Source: a virus
DNA length: 32,614 bases
Strand: one strand, 5' to 3'
IMG/VR virus record: IMGVR_UViG_3300021963_000421
Coordinates: 1-32,614 of that record
Below, in pieces: positions 13,370 to 19,759 of the stretch; the first letter of the stretch is position 1; each line of letters opens with the position of its first letter. A program made the position numbers and the translations under genes. The notes under the pieces were generated by a model that saw only the letters and a program-made list of their open reading frames with translations, was not told the origin of the DNA and ran no database searches.

Positions 13370-13390
13370 TAGCTTTACACTGTATGAAAA
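13352..13390 (+). repeat. Direct repeat, right copy (39 bp)
   Basis: Pairs with 12724-12762. In the frame of the left copy it reads LREEMIALHCMK and then NAL and stop, with two synonymous codon changes (cgg/cga, gaa/gag). The methyltransferase ends inside it in another frame. The repeat also supplies the -35 box of the promoter at 13374-13402. Confidence 0.75.
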
Positions 13391-13402
13391 ACGCTTTATG
13401 AT
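13374..13402 (+). promoter_or_regulatory. Promoter for the replication genes
   Basis: TTTACA (13374-13379), 17 bases, TATGAT (13397-13402): five of six matches at each box and ideal spacing. It would give a leader of about 130 bases before the GTG at 13539, holding the long inverted repeat. Function inferred from sequence. Confidence 0.6.
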
Positions 13403-13454
13403 TTATCCGCGCTGTGACAAGCGCATAGAAACCGATAGAAACAGTCTCTTTTGG

Positions 13455-13522
13455 GCTGGCCTATCGCCCGTATCAAAACCCTAACGGGTGTCGGCTTCCG
13501 GAATTGTCACCGATAGGCCAGC
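13455..13522 (+). other. Structured leader: 12-bp stem closing a small hairpin
   Basis: GCTGGCCTATCG (13455-13466) and CGATAGGCCAGC (13511-13522) are perfect inverted repeats 44 bases apart. Inside, CCCGT (13467-13471) pairs with ACGGG (13484-13488), and further short pairing is possible in 13489-13510. The ribosome site AAGGAG (13527-13532) starts five bases after the stem. No U-tract follows, so it is not a terminator. It may control translation of the initiator, or act as a DNA cruciform near the origin. Confidence 0.6.
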
Positions 13523-13538
13523 ACCAAAGGAGACTGTT

Positions 13539-14318
13539 GTGTTTTATTTTCAGCATCACGTAGGCGATTACCGCCGCGACACAGGGCATCTAACCCTGCT
13601 GGAACACGGAATCTACCGACAACTAATCGATCTTTATTACATCACTGAAAAGCCGCTCGATGCGTCTGCAATGCGATTGGTATGCGTTCGCACTGCGGAT
13701 GAGGAGCAAGCATACAAACGTGTTCTTGCTGACTTTTTCCATGAACGCAAGGGCAAGTATTTTCACAAGCGGTGCGACTTTGAAATTTCCAAGTACAAAG
13801 ACAAGTCTAGCAAGGCAACTGATAGCGCTAGAACTAGATGGAATAAAATCAAAGACTTAGCTGATGCGGACGCATTGCCACCGCATTGCGATGATGATGC
13901 GGACGGTATGCTAACCAAAGAACCTATTAACCTAATAACCAAAGAACCAAAGAACCTACAAACCAAAGAACCTACAAACCTAAAAAAAGAAAAGTCAAAA
14001 GAAGAAAGCGCTACGCGCCCAACAAGATTTGAAGCCTGTCCTTTTCCTGATAAATGGAAAGCCTTTTGTCAGCATGAACGTCCTGAACTTGACGCGCTAA
14101 ATACTTTTGAGCAATTTTCAGATTATTGGGCTGGCGTACCGGGAACGAAGGGAAAGAAGCTGGATTGGAACGCTACTTGGCGGGTGTGGGTACGCAATCA
14201 AAAAGGGGGGGCCCAGACCAAAGGCAACTCACTTGCAGAACGTAACCAAGCCGTAGCTGCTTTGTGGCTTGCCGAACAGGATGCCAAAGATAAAGGGGTA
14301 GAGCATGAAATCAACTGA
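13539..14318 (+). CDS. DUF1376-type replication initiator (lambda O-like role), 259 aa
   Basis: GTG at 13539 follows AAGGAG with an ideal six-base spacer, so it is preferred over the in-frame GTG 51 bases upstream. Residues 1-90 form the DUF1376 domain (MFYFQHHVGDYRRDTGHLTL, then YRQLIDLYYITEKPL), which is found in phage replication proteins. Residues about 126-149 are three tandem 8-residue repeats (TKEPINLI, TKEPKNLQ, TKEPTNLK), coded by 24-base DNA repeats, then a Lys/Glu-rich linker. The C-terminal part (CPFPDKWKAFC to DWNATWRVWVRNQ) is a second domain typical of this group. Followed by a loader-like gene, it likely opens the origin and recruits host helicase. Confidence 0.8.
   Translation: MFYFQHHVGDYRRDTGHLTLLEHGIYRQLIDLYYITEKPLDASAMRLVCVRTADEEQAYKRVLADFFHERKGKYFHKRCDFEISKYKDKSSKATDSARTRWNKIKDLADADALPPHCDDDADGMLTKEPINLITKEPKNLQTKEPTNLKKEKSKEESATRPTRFEACPFPDKWKAFCQHERPELDALNTFEQFSDYWAGVPGTKGKKLDWNATWRVWVRNQKGGAQTKGNSLAERNQAVAALWLAEQDAKDKGVEHEIN
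13914..13985 (+). repeat. Three 24-bp tandem repeats in the initiator gene (likely origin iterons)
   Basis: Units start at 13914, 13938 and 13962, each opening ACCAAAGAACC and sharing AACCTA near the end. A purine-rich, A-rich tract (13982-14010) follows at once. In lambda the origin is made of iterons plus an AT-rich stretch inside gene O; the layout here is the same. That the repeats are an origin is inference. Confidence 0.6.
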
Positions 14319-14865
14319 CAAACAGCGGTTTTGTGAAATGCTGACCGGCTTGGGCGAATATTACGGCAAGCCGATATCCAAAATGATGATGGATATTTAC
14401 GCTCAAGGGCTGGCGAATTACGACATAGACGACATATCCAAAGCATTCAGCACTCATGTGCGAAACCCTGATAACGGGCAATTCATGCCGAAGATTGCAG
14501 ATGTTGAGCGGTCGTTAAATGGCAATTCAGCAACCAGAGCCATGCGAGCATGGAACAAAGTAACAAAGGCTGTGCAGGAAATAGGCACCTACCGCACCGT
14601 TAAATTCGACGATCCTTTAATAAACTCTGTAATTCAAGATATGGGCGGCTGGACTTGCATTGGGCAAATTACCGAAGATGAATTGCCTTTCCGAATAAAA
14701 GAGTTTGAAAAGCGTTACCAAGCGTATTTGCAGATATCGCCATCTGAGCCAGTAACCGCGCTGATCGGCGTATTTGAAAAACAGAACCGCACTGATGGGT
14801 ATTACGAGGATGAAACGGTATTGATAGGAAATTACAACAAAACTTTATCTTTGGAGGCAAAATGA
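14305..14865 (+). CDS. Putative helicase-loader / replication protein P-like (186 aa)
   Basis: ATG at 14305 lies in the end of the initiator gene, with GGGG six bases upstream. Residues 1-75 are helical with the pattern LTGLGEYYGKPISKMMMDIY, then NYDIDDISKAFSTHVRNPDN, GQFMPKIADVER, which is typical of phage proteins placed right after DUF1376 initiators and resembles lambda P/DUF6475-type proteins. The remainder is helical with a Trp-rich segment (DMGGWTCIG). By position it would load the host DnaB helicase. No Walker motif is present, so it is not a DnaC-type ATPase. Function inferred. Confidence 0.6.
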   Translation: MKSTDKQRFCEMLTGLGEYYGKPISKMMMDIYAQGLANYDIDDISKAFSTHVRNPDNGQFMPKIADVERSLNGNSATRAMRAWNKVTKAVQEIGTYRTVKFDDPLINSVIQDMGGWTCIGQITEDELPFRIKEFEKRYQAYLQISPSEPVTALIGVFEKQNRTDGYYEDETVLIGNYNKTLSLEAK

Positions 14866-15059
14866 ATCAATGCGAACAGCTTTTAGAGGCAATGAAACGC
14901 GGCGAACAATTAACGGTTGCCGAAGCGATGAGCCGGTATGGGGTTTACGCTTTGAGTCAAAGATGCGGCGAGTTAATTCGGCAAGGGCATCCTGTAAACG
15001 TCGAGACAATTAAAGTTCAATCTGGAAAACGAGTAGCCCGATACTCGATGACTTTATGA
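14862..15059 (+). CDS. Helix-turn-helix protein (65 aa)
   Basis: ATG at 14862 overlaps the previous stop, with GGAGG four bases upstream. The sequence MNQCEQLLEAMKRGEQLTVA, then EAMSRYGVYALSQRCGELIR, QGHPV is a winged helix-turn-helix like the HTH_39 family, in which the second helix set follows an LTxxEA motif and the wing carries a basic strand (VQSGKRVARYSM). Small proteins of this kind are frequent in phage replication operons and may regulate it. Stop overlaps the NinB gene (ATGA). Confidence 0.75.
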   Translation: MNQCEQLLEAMKRGEQLTVAEAMSRYGVYALSQRCGELIRQGHPVNVETIKVQSGKRVARYSMTL

Positions 15060-15391
15060 TCTGCAAAGTCTGCGAGGAACGCCGTAGCGCGTCTGCAAAC
15101 GCTGCGATGTGGCCTATCCTCAACGCGTGGTCAGAACAGCGCCAGTGGCCTATTAACGGCATCCTCAGCGATATTTCAGCGGATGAGTGGAAGGATATTC
15201 TTACCGCAGCCTTTGAAAACGATGTAAATCCTAGAATTGCGCCTGGATTGCATGGAGGGATGGTGATGCTCGGTCGGAGAACCAGCAGGTATGGGAAGAC
15301 ACGGTTTAGCGAATGGTTGGACTGGCTGAATGCGGAATCTCATCACGCAGGAATCAAAGTACCGGCACCTGCAAGCATGGAGGAATTTTGA
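15056..15391 (+). CDS. ninB: NinB-family recombination protein
   Basis: A 111-residue member of the NinB (Orf) family, a single-strand-binding recombination mediator that stands in for host RecFOR functions in lambda. The family core is plain: QWPINGILSDISADEWKDIL, TAAFENDVNPRIAPGLHGGM, VMLGRRTSRYGKTRFSEWLD, with WLNAESHHAGIKVPAP at the end. The N-terminus is shorter than in lambda and starts with MICKVCEERR, an extra CxxC. It is followed by a Ref-like HNH nuclease, as NinB is followed by other nin genes. Confidence 0.9.
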   Translation: MICKVCEERRSASANAAMWPILNAWSEQRQWPINGILSDISADEWKDILTAAFENDVNPRIAPGLHGGMVMLGRRTSRYGKTRFSEWLDWLNAESHHAGIKVPAPASMEEF

Positions 15392-15699
15392 CGAAAGAAG
15401 AAAAGAAATGGATGGCTGCGGTTGCTGACTTGGGCTGCATCGTCTGCCTGGATGACCATGGATTCGTGCCGTGTCACGTTCATCACATCCTGGTAAACGG
15501 CAAACGGTCAGGGCATCTCAACACCATCGGACTTTGCCCAACTCACCACGAATCAGGTATCAGAAACTCTACTGCGGTGTCCAGGCACCCGTTCCGGCGA
15601 GAATTTGAAGCGCGATACGGCACAGAATGGGAATTATTGTTAAAAACCAAGAGGTTAATATGCCCAAAGGATTTACAGGAAATTACGTTGACCACGTAG
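15388..15699 (+). CDS. Ref-like HNH nuclease (RecA-dependent nuclease type), 103 aa
   Basis: TTG at 15388 overlaps the NinB stop (TTGA) and has GGAGG four bases upstream; no better start exists. Residues 2-45 hold KEEKKWMAAVADLGCIVC, a zinc-binding CxxC, then CHVHHIL (the HNH histidines), SGHLNTIGLCPTHHE with the second metal pair, and FEARYGTEWELLLKTK at the end. This order matches P1 Ref and its relatives, which cut DNA at RecA-made displacement loops, and is close in role to lambda NinG/Rap. It sits with NinB. Confidence 0.8.
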   Translation: MTKEEKKWMAAVADLGCIVCLDDHGFVPCHVHHILVNGKRSGHLNTIGLCPTHHESGIRNSTAVSRHPFRREFEARYGTEWELLLKTKRLICPKDLQEITLTT

Positions 15700-15878
15700 T
15701 TCGGCTTGGAATTAAACGTGCGTTGCAAAACAAAAAACAGCGGGACAATAACTTGAATAAGCAAGCCGACGTTACGGAAATTCTTAGGCAATTATTAAAC
15801 TTAAAGGGTAAAAATGACACCAACGCAGCGCAGCCTGGCAGCTCTCCGCAAACTCGGTTACCTAGTCGAAGTGGTTGA
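15660..15878 (+). CDS. Small basic protein of unknown function (72 aa)
   Basis: ATG at 15660 has GAGG five bases upstream and lies in the end of the previous gene. The product is basic and helical (MPKGFTGNYVDHVVRLGIKR, ALQNKKQRDNNLN, then VTEILRQLLNLKGK). The last 22 residues are low complexity and overlap the next gene by 65 bases, which is unusually long. DNA binding is possible. No family recognised. Confidence 0.55.
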   Translation: MPKGFTGNYVDHVVRLGIKRALQNKKQRDNNLNKQADVTEILRQLLNLKGKNDTNAAQPGSSPQTRLPSRSG

Positions 15879-16122
15879 AAAATGGAATTCGTTTACCCGA
15901 ACGCGTAAAGACCTTTGGGGCTGGGCCGACCTGCTGGCAGTCCGGCGAGGCGAGGTGCTCGCGGTGCAGGTGACCGCCCAGGCCGTTGCTAACCGAGTTG
16001 CAAAGGTTACGGACAGCGAAACTATCGGCAGGGTGCGCGAGGCCGGGGTGCGAGTTGAAATTCACGGTTGGCGAAAAAATGCAAAGGGCCGGTATATTCA
16101 ACGAATTGTCGATTTATCTTGA
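15814..16122 (+). CDS. Small PD-(D/E)XK-like nuclease-fold protein (102 aa)
   Basis: ATG at 15814 follows AAGGG five bases upstream. The N-terminal helix SLAALRKLGYLVEVVEKWN, then RKDLWGWADLLAVRRGEVLA with VQVT is the pattern of small resolvase-like PD-(D/E)XK proteins: an Asp in WADLL and an acid in GEVLAVQVT. The usual Lys of the ExK motif is replaced (QVT), so catalysis is doubtful, although a family of phage proteins shares this Q-x-T form. It may be a Holliday-junction or modified-DNA binding protein. It closes this operon before a hairpin and promoter. Confidence 0.6.
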   Translation: MTPTQRSLAALRKLGYLVEVVEKWNSFTRTRKDLWGWADLLAVRRGEVLAVQVTAQAVANRVAKVTDSETIGRVREAGVRVEIHGWRKNAKGRYIQRIVDLS

Positions 16123-16136
16123 TTTGCGCCTATAAT
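16106..16136 (+). promoter_or_regulatory. Promoter before the ParB-like gene
   Basis: A perfect -10 box TATAAT (16131-16136) with TTGTCG (16106-16111) as a possible -35 box at a long 19-base spacing. Transcription would start at about 16143, right at the hairpin. The -35 is weak, so an activator may be needed. Confidence 0.5.
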
Positions 16137-16140
16137 TATT

Positions 16141-16170
16141 GTGGACTAACATCAAATTGCGTTAGTCTAC
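16141..16170 (+). other. Inverted repeat/hairpin in the ParB-like gene leader
   Basis: GTGGACTAAC (16141-16150) pairs with GTTAGTCTAC (16161-16170), one G-T pair, around a ten-base loop. No U-tract follows. It lies just after a -10 box, so it may be an operator or a 5' RNA stem. Confidence 0.55.
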
Positions 16171-16178
16171 GCAAGTGA

Positions 16179-16194
16179 TGTTTCACGTGGAACG
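16179..16194. promoter_or_regulatory. parS-like site
   Basis: The 16 bases TGTTTCACGTGGAACG match the bacterial parS consensus TGTTTCACGTGAAACA at 14 positions, and the known mixed form with GGAAC at 15. The palindrome core CACGTG is at 16184-16189. It stands seven bases before the ATG of the ParB-like gene and its right half overlaps that gene's ribosome site. Binding by host or phage protein is inference. Confidence 0.6.
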
Positions 16195-16200
16195 TTGTAA

Positions 16201-16698
16201 ATGAAAATTGAGCAAGTCAAAATCGACAAGTTGATTCCGTATGCCAGGAACAGCCGCACCCACAGCGACGCTCAAGTGGCCCAGATTGCCGCCAGTATCA
16301 AGGAATTCGGTTTCACAAATCCCGTTCTAATCGACGAGACGGGCAGCATCATTGCCGGCCACGGACGCGTTATGGCGGCGCGAAAGTTGGCGATTACTGA
16401 CGTTCCTAGTATCAGGCTCACGCATTTGACCGAGGCGCAGAAACGCGCTTACATAATTGCCGATAATAAGTTGGCACTCAACTCAGGTTGGGACGATGAA
16501 ATGCTGGCGGTGGAGTTGAATGACCTAAAGGACATGGGTTTCGACCTAGACCTGACGGGATTCACTTTGGATGAATTTCAAGCAATTCTTTCGATAGAAA
16601 ATTATCCTGAAAGCAGCGCAAAAGAGATAGACCCAGACGATTATAAAATGTCTGACACTTGCCCCAAATGCGGCTTTGAATTTAATGCAAAAACCTGA
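16201..16698 (+). CDS. ParB-like (ParB/Srx domain) protein, 165 aa
   Basis: ATG at 16201 with GGAA about eight bases upstream. Residues 1-95 form the ParB N-terminal domain: KIDKLIPYARNSRTHSDAQV, QIAASIKEFGFTNPVLID, and the nucleotide-binding box IIAGHGRVMAARKL (50-63), followed by the LTEAQKRAYIIADNKLA helix seen in phage members. There is no helix-turn-helix or dimer domain of chromosomal ParB. The C-terminus ends with CPKCGFEFNAKT, a single CxxC. In phages such proteins sit next to methyltransferases or terminases; here the ATG of a C5 methyltransferase overlaps its end. It may guide DNA modification, or cut or clamp DNA using CTP. Confidence 0.85.
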   Translation: MKIEQVKIDKLIPYARNSRTHSDAQVAQIAASIKEFGFTNPVLIDETGSIIAGHGRVMAARKLAITDVPSIRLTHLTEAQKRAYIIADNKLALNSGWDDEMLAVELNDLKDMGFDLDLTGFTLDEFQAILSIENYPESSAKEIDPDDYKMSDTCPKCGFEFNAKT

Positions 16699-17764
16699 TT
16701 GTGCTTGGAATTTATCAGACCTTGCCAGCGTGCCGCAAAACGGCATCAAAGTAATGAGCACCTTTGCCTGTGGTGGCGGCTCCAGCATGGGATACAAGCG
16801 TGCCGGGTGTGAAGTGATTGCTGCCAATGACATAGACCCAGAGATGGCGTGGCACTACAAGCTGAACATCAAGCCCAAGCAATATTTTCTGTGCCCCATA
16901 AATGAACTACTGACCAAAGAGCTGCCGCCTGAGTTGTTCGAGCTGGACATTCTGGACGGCTCGCCACCATGTTCCACATTTAGCATGGCCGGAAGCCGAG
17001 AAAAAGCGTGGGGGAAAGATAAGCACTTTCGGGAAGGTCAGGCAAAGCAAGTGCTGTCTGACTTATTTTTTGATTATCTTGATCTAGTTGGAAAGCTAAA
17101 GCCCAAGGTAGCTATTGCTGAAAACGTCAAAGGGATGATTCTAGGCAACGCCAAAGGCTATACAAAGCTGATAATGGCGCGATTCAAGGAGATTGGCTAT
17201 CGCCCGCAGTTGTTCCTGCTCAATGCAGCCGACTGCGGGGTGCCGCAGCGCCGCGAACGGGTATTTTTCTGCGCTGTGCGTGATGATATTGATGTGCAGC
17301 CGTTGAAGCTGGCCCCGACGCATAAATGGATTAGCGCAGGTGAGGCGACGAGTGATGTGCAGGTATTGACTGATGCGGAACAGGTAGAAACAAAACCAGC
17401 GCCAAATGATTTGAAATGCTGGCCTCACACATTGCCAGGGGATACTTATTCAACTTTTCTGATGAAATATGAAAAACGAAATGCTTGTTTTAATCAATAT
17501 CGTGTCAATGATAAAAAACCTTCAAACACATTATCATCGACAGTTGGTTTATACACGCATTGGTCAAAATGTCGAACTTTAACTTACCGTGAATGGAAGC
17601 GCTTAGGCAGCTTCCCAGATGACTACCAAGCCAAAACTGATAAGATAGGCAAGTACATGATTGGCATGAGCGTACCGCCTAAAATGACGGAAGTAGTTGC
17701 AAGGGCTGTATGTGAGCAATGGTTAAATGCTAAATCCTTGATTTCATTACAGAAAGCCGCGTGA
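16685..17764 (+). CDS. DNA (cytosine-5) methyltransferase, full length
   Basis: A 359-residue enzyme that moves a methyl group from S-adenosylmethionine to cytosine in DNA. All core motifs are visible: TFACGGG (26-32, motif I), GSPPCSTFS (92-100, motif IV, catalytic Cys96), ENVKG (146-150, motif VI), PQRRERV (187-193, motif VIII), a target-recognition region from about 205 to 300, then LTYREWKRLGSFPDDY (motif IX) and GMSVPPKMTEVVARAV (motif X). ATG 16685 lies in the end of the ParB-like gene (14-base overlap), so the two are coupled. There is no partner restriction gene, so it probably protects phage DNA from host restriction. Confidence 0.93.
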   Translation: MQKPDCAWNLSDLASVPQNGIKVMSTFACGGGSSMGYKRAGCEVIAANDIDPEMAWHYKLNIKPKQYFLCPINELLTKELPPELFELDILDGSPPCSTFSMAGSREKAWGKDKHFREGQAKQVLSDLFFDYLDLVGKLKPKVAIAENVKGMILGNAKGYTKLIMARFKEIGYRPQLFLLNAADCGVPQRRERVFFCAVRDDIDVQPLKLAPTHKWISAGEATSDVQVLTDAEQVETKPAPNDLKCWPHTLPGDTYSTFLMKYEKRNACFNQYRVNDKKPSNTLSSTVGLYTHWSKCRTLTYREWKRLGSFPDDYQAKTDKIGKYMIGMSVPPKMTEVVARAVCEQWLNAKSLISLQKAA

Positions 17765-17783
17765 TTTCGCTTCCTTAAAAAGA

Positions 17784-18131
17784 ATGTCATTTATCAAACC
17801 TCACCGTCCAACAGATAAAACAAGGCAACAAGCACAGAGTGCTTCAGGACTCGGCTTGCCTCAAGATCAGATCGCTGCTTTGATTGGGATTGCTCCTGAG
17901 ACGCTCCGTAAGCACTACGACTTAGAGCTAGGACTGGGCAAGGCTCAAGCCTCGGCAGCGGTGGCTAAGACTTTGTTTAACAAAGCCACAACGGGCGGCG
18001 ACACCACAGCAATGATCTGGTGGACTAAATCACAGATGAAGTGGTCGGAAACCGTTCGGCAGGAGTTGACCGGCAAGGACGGTGGCGGGATAGTAATCCA
18101 CATCAACAACCAGGACACTGATCTTGTTTAG
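17784..18131 (+). CDS. terS: Small terminase subunit (TerS), 115 aa
   Basis: Recognises the packaging start on the concatemer. Residues 20-58, ASGLGLPQDQIAALIGIAPE and TLRKHYDLELGLGKA, are a DNA-binding helix-turn-helix typical of TerS proteins. The middle AKTLFNKATTGGDTTAMIWW, with TKSQMKWSET, is the usual oligomerisation helix set. ATG at 17784 has a weak ribosome site. Its end overlaps the large subunit gene. Order (TerS then TerL) supports the call. Confidence 0.85.
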   Translation: MSFIKPHRPTDKTRQQAQSASGLGLPQDQIAALIGIAPETLRKHYDLELGLGKAQASAAVAKTLFNKATTGGDTTAMIWWTKSQMKWSETVRQELTGKDGGGIVIHINNQDTDLV

Positions 18132-19473
18132 TGCCACCGCAGCCCAAAGCAGAGCAACTGGGCTGATGACCGGCGATGCCAAGCATGTGATGCTGGTCGG
18201 TGGAAGCAGGTCAGGCAAGACGTTTGTGGCGCTGCGGGCGCTAATCATTCGCGCAACCCTGGCACCTAAGTCTCGGCACGTTGTGCTGCGGTTTAGGTTC
18301 AATCACGTTAAATCCTCAGTCATCCTGGACACCTTCCCAAAGGTCATGAGCTTGTGCTTCCCGCAGCTCACCTACGTGATCGACAAGACCGATTGGTATG
18401 CAACCCTTCCAAACGGCTCCCAAATCTGGTTTGGCGGGCTGGATGACAAGGACAGAACTGAGAAGATTCTAGGTCAGGAATACGCAACCATTTTTTTTAA
18501 CGAGTGCTCACAGATACCCCTTTCGGCTCGCAACATGGCCGTTACACGACTCGCACAGAACTGCGTGGCTACGGTAGGTGGTCAACAGCGGCAGATGCGC
18601 CTGAAGGCGTTTTACGACTGCAATCCTCCGTCGATGGCGCATTGGACGTACAAGATGTTTGTTAAGAAGATTGAGCCAGAATCGGGTAAAGCACTGTCTG
18701 ATCTGGTCAACTTCAGCATGATGACCATCAACCCCCGCGACAATCTGGAGAACCTGCCACCAGATTACATTAAGGAGCTGGAAAACCTGCCGACTCGGAT
18801 GCGCTTGCGGTTCTTGGAAGGCAAGTTCGCAGACATAGCCGCGGGTGCGCTCTGGAACGTGGAAATGATCGACACGTACAGGGAAACAACCAATTTGCCA
18901 GACATGCTGCGGGTTGTCGTGTCTGTTGATCCTTCCGGCAGCGGCGACACCGATAACGCCGGTAACGACGAGATTGGAATTGTTGTGGCTGGCCTCGGCA
19001 TTGACGGTCGGGCTTACGTGCTGGAAGATTGCACGATGAAGGCTGGCCCAAGCGTTTGGGCGAATGTTGTGGCAACTGCTTACGACCGCCACGCCGCCGA
19101 TCTGGTGGTGGCTGAGAAGAATTATGGTGGCGAAATGGTGCGTCATGTGATAAAAAGCGCCAATCCTTACCTAAAATGCGAGTTAATCAACGCATCGAGA
19201 GGCAAAGCGGTGAGAGCAGAGCCAGTGTCAGCACTGACAGAACAGGGCAAGATTCGGTTTGGCGGCACGTTTCCCGAACTTGAGGACGAGCTTTGCTCGA
19301 TGACGACCAACGGGTACATGGGCGACCGCAGCCCGAACCGCGCTGATGCTTTTGTGTGGGCAATGACTAAGCTATTCCCCGGCATTATCAAAACCGATGC
19401 CAAATCTCAGCGCAAGCACGTGATGCCGACTCAAAACATTAACCGCGGTGCAACTAGCTGGATGGGTGCTTAA
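18124..19473 (+). CDS. terL: Large terminase subunit (TerL): packaging ATPase and nuclease
   Basis: A 449-residue motor that pumps DNA into the prohead and cuts it. The ATPase part has Walker A GGSRSGKT (26-33) and Walker B ATIFFNEC (121-128). The nuclease part has VSVDPSGSG (267-274, Asp269), LVVAEKNYGGE (Glu331) and NRADAF (Asp408), the three acidic sites. The start is TTG at 18124 with AGGA upstream and an eight-base overlap with TerS; the next in-frame ATG is 14 codons on. The protein resembles the terminases found next to P22-type portals. Headful packaging is likely and fits the permuted ends of the window. Confidence 0.93.
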   Translation: MFSATAAQSRATGLMTGDAKHVMLVGGSRSGKTFVALRALIIRATLAPKSRHVVLRFRFNHVKSSVILDTFPKVMSLCFPQLTYVIDKTDWYATLPNGSQIWFGGLDDKDRTEKILGQEYATIFFNECSQIPLSARNMAVTRLAQNCVATVGGQQRQMRLKAFYDCNPPSMAHWTYKMFVKKIEPESGKALSDLVNFSMMTINPRDNLENLPPDYIKELENLPTRMRLRFLEGKFADIAAGALWNVEMIDTYRETTNLPDMLRVVVSVDPSGSGDTDNAGNDEIGIVVAGLGIDGRAYVLEDCTMKAGPSVWANVVATAYDRHAADLVVAEKNYGGEMVRHVIKSANPYLKCELINASRGKAVRAEPVSALTEQGKIRFGGTFPELEDELCSMTTNGYMGDRSPNRADAFVWAMTKLFPGIIKTDAKSQRKHVMPTQNINRGATSWMGA

Positions 19474-19622
19474 TGAAAAACGGACTGTATGCCAACATTA
19501 ACGCCAAACGCGACCGAATAGCGGCTGGTAGCAAAGAGAAGATGCGTAAGCCTGGTGCTGCTGGCGCACCAACGGCCAAAGCGTTTAAGCAATCGGCTAA
19601 AACCGCAAAAAAAGGCAAATAA
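19473..19622 (+). CDS. Tiny conserved basic protein after TerL (49 aa)
   Basis: ATG at 19473 overlaps the TerL stop (TAATG). Sequence MKNGLYANINAKRDRIAAGS, then KEKMRKPGAAGAPTAKAFKQ with a basic end is a pattern I recall next to terminase or portal genes of many podoviruses (GLYANI...KRxRIAAGSxEKMRKPG). It is very basic and probably binds DNA or the portal. No function is known. Confidence 0.75.
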   Translation: MKNGLYANINAKRDRIAAGSKEKMRKPGAAGAPTAKAFKQSAKTAKKGK

Positions 19623-19759
19623 TGCCACTCGTCAAGTCACCTAGCCCGATGGCCTTCCGCAAGAACATCAAGGCCGAGGTTGCCGCCGGAAAGCCCGTGA
19701 AACAAGCGGTGGCAATAAGTTATGCTATTAAACGCGCGACGGCGAAGAAGAAGAAATAG
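19622..19759 (+). CDS. Tiny conserved basic protein (DUF6496-like), 45 aa
   Basis: ATG at 19622 overlaps the previous stop (TAATG). The segment AFRKNIKAEVAAGKPVKQAV with AISYAIKRATAKKKK matches small phage proteins of the kind FxKNIKxExxAGKPxKQAVAIAYxxKR. Basic throughout. Its stop overlaps the GTG of the portal gene (TAGTG). Likely DNA-binding or structural; unproven. Confidence 0.7.
   Translation: MPLVKSPSPMAFRKNIKAEVAAGKPVKQAVAISYAIKRATAKKKK

Noticed and set aside
14205-14211. Run of seven G in the initiator gene as a frameshift site
   Set aside because: Frame stays open through it and no canonical X XXY YYZ slippery heptamer lies in the reading frame.
18508-19146. 212-codon minus-strand frame opposite TerL
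   Set aside because: TerL motifs are complete on the plus strand; the antisense product has no motif.
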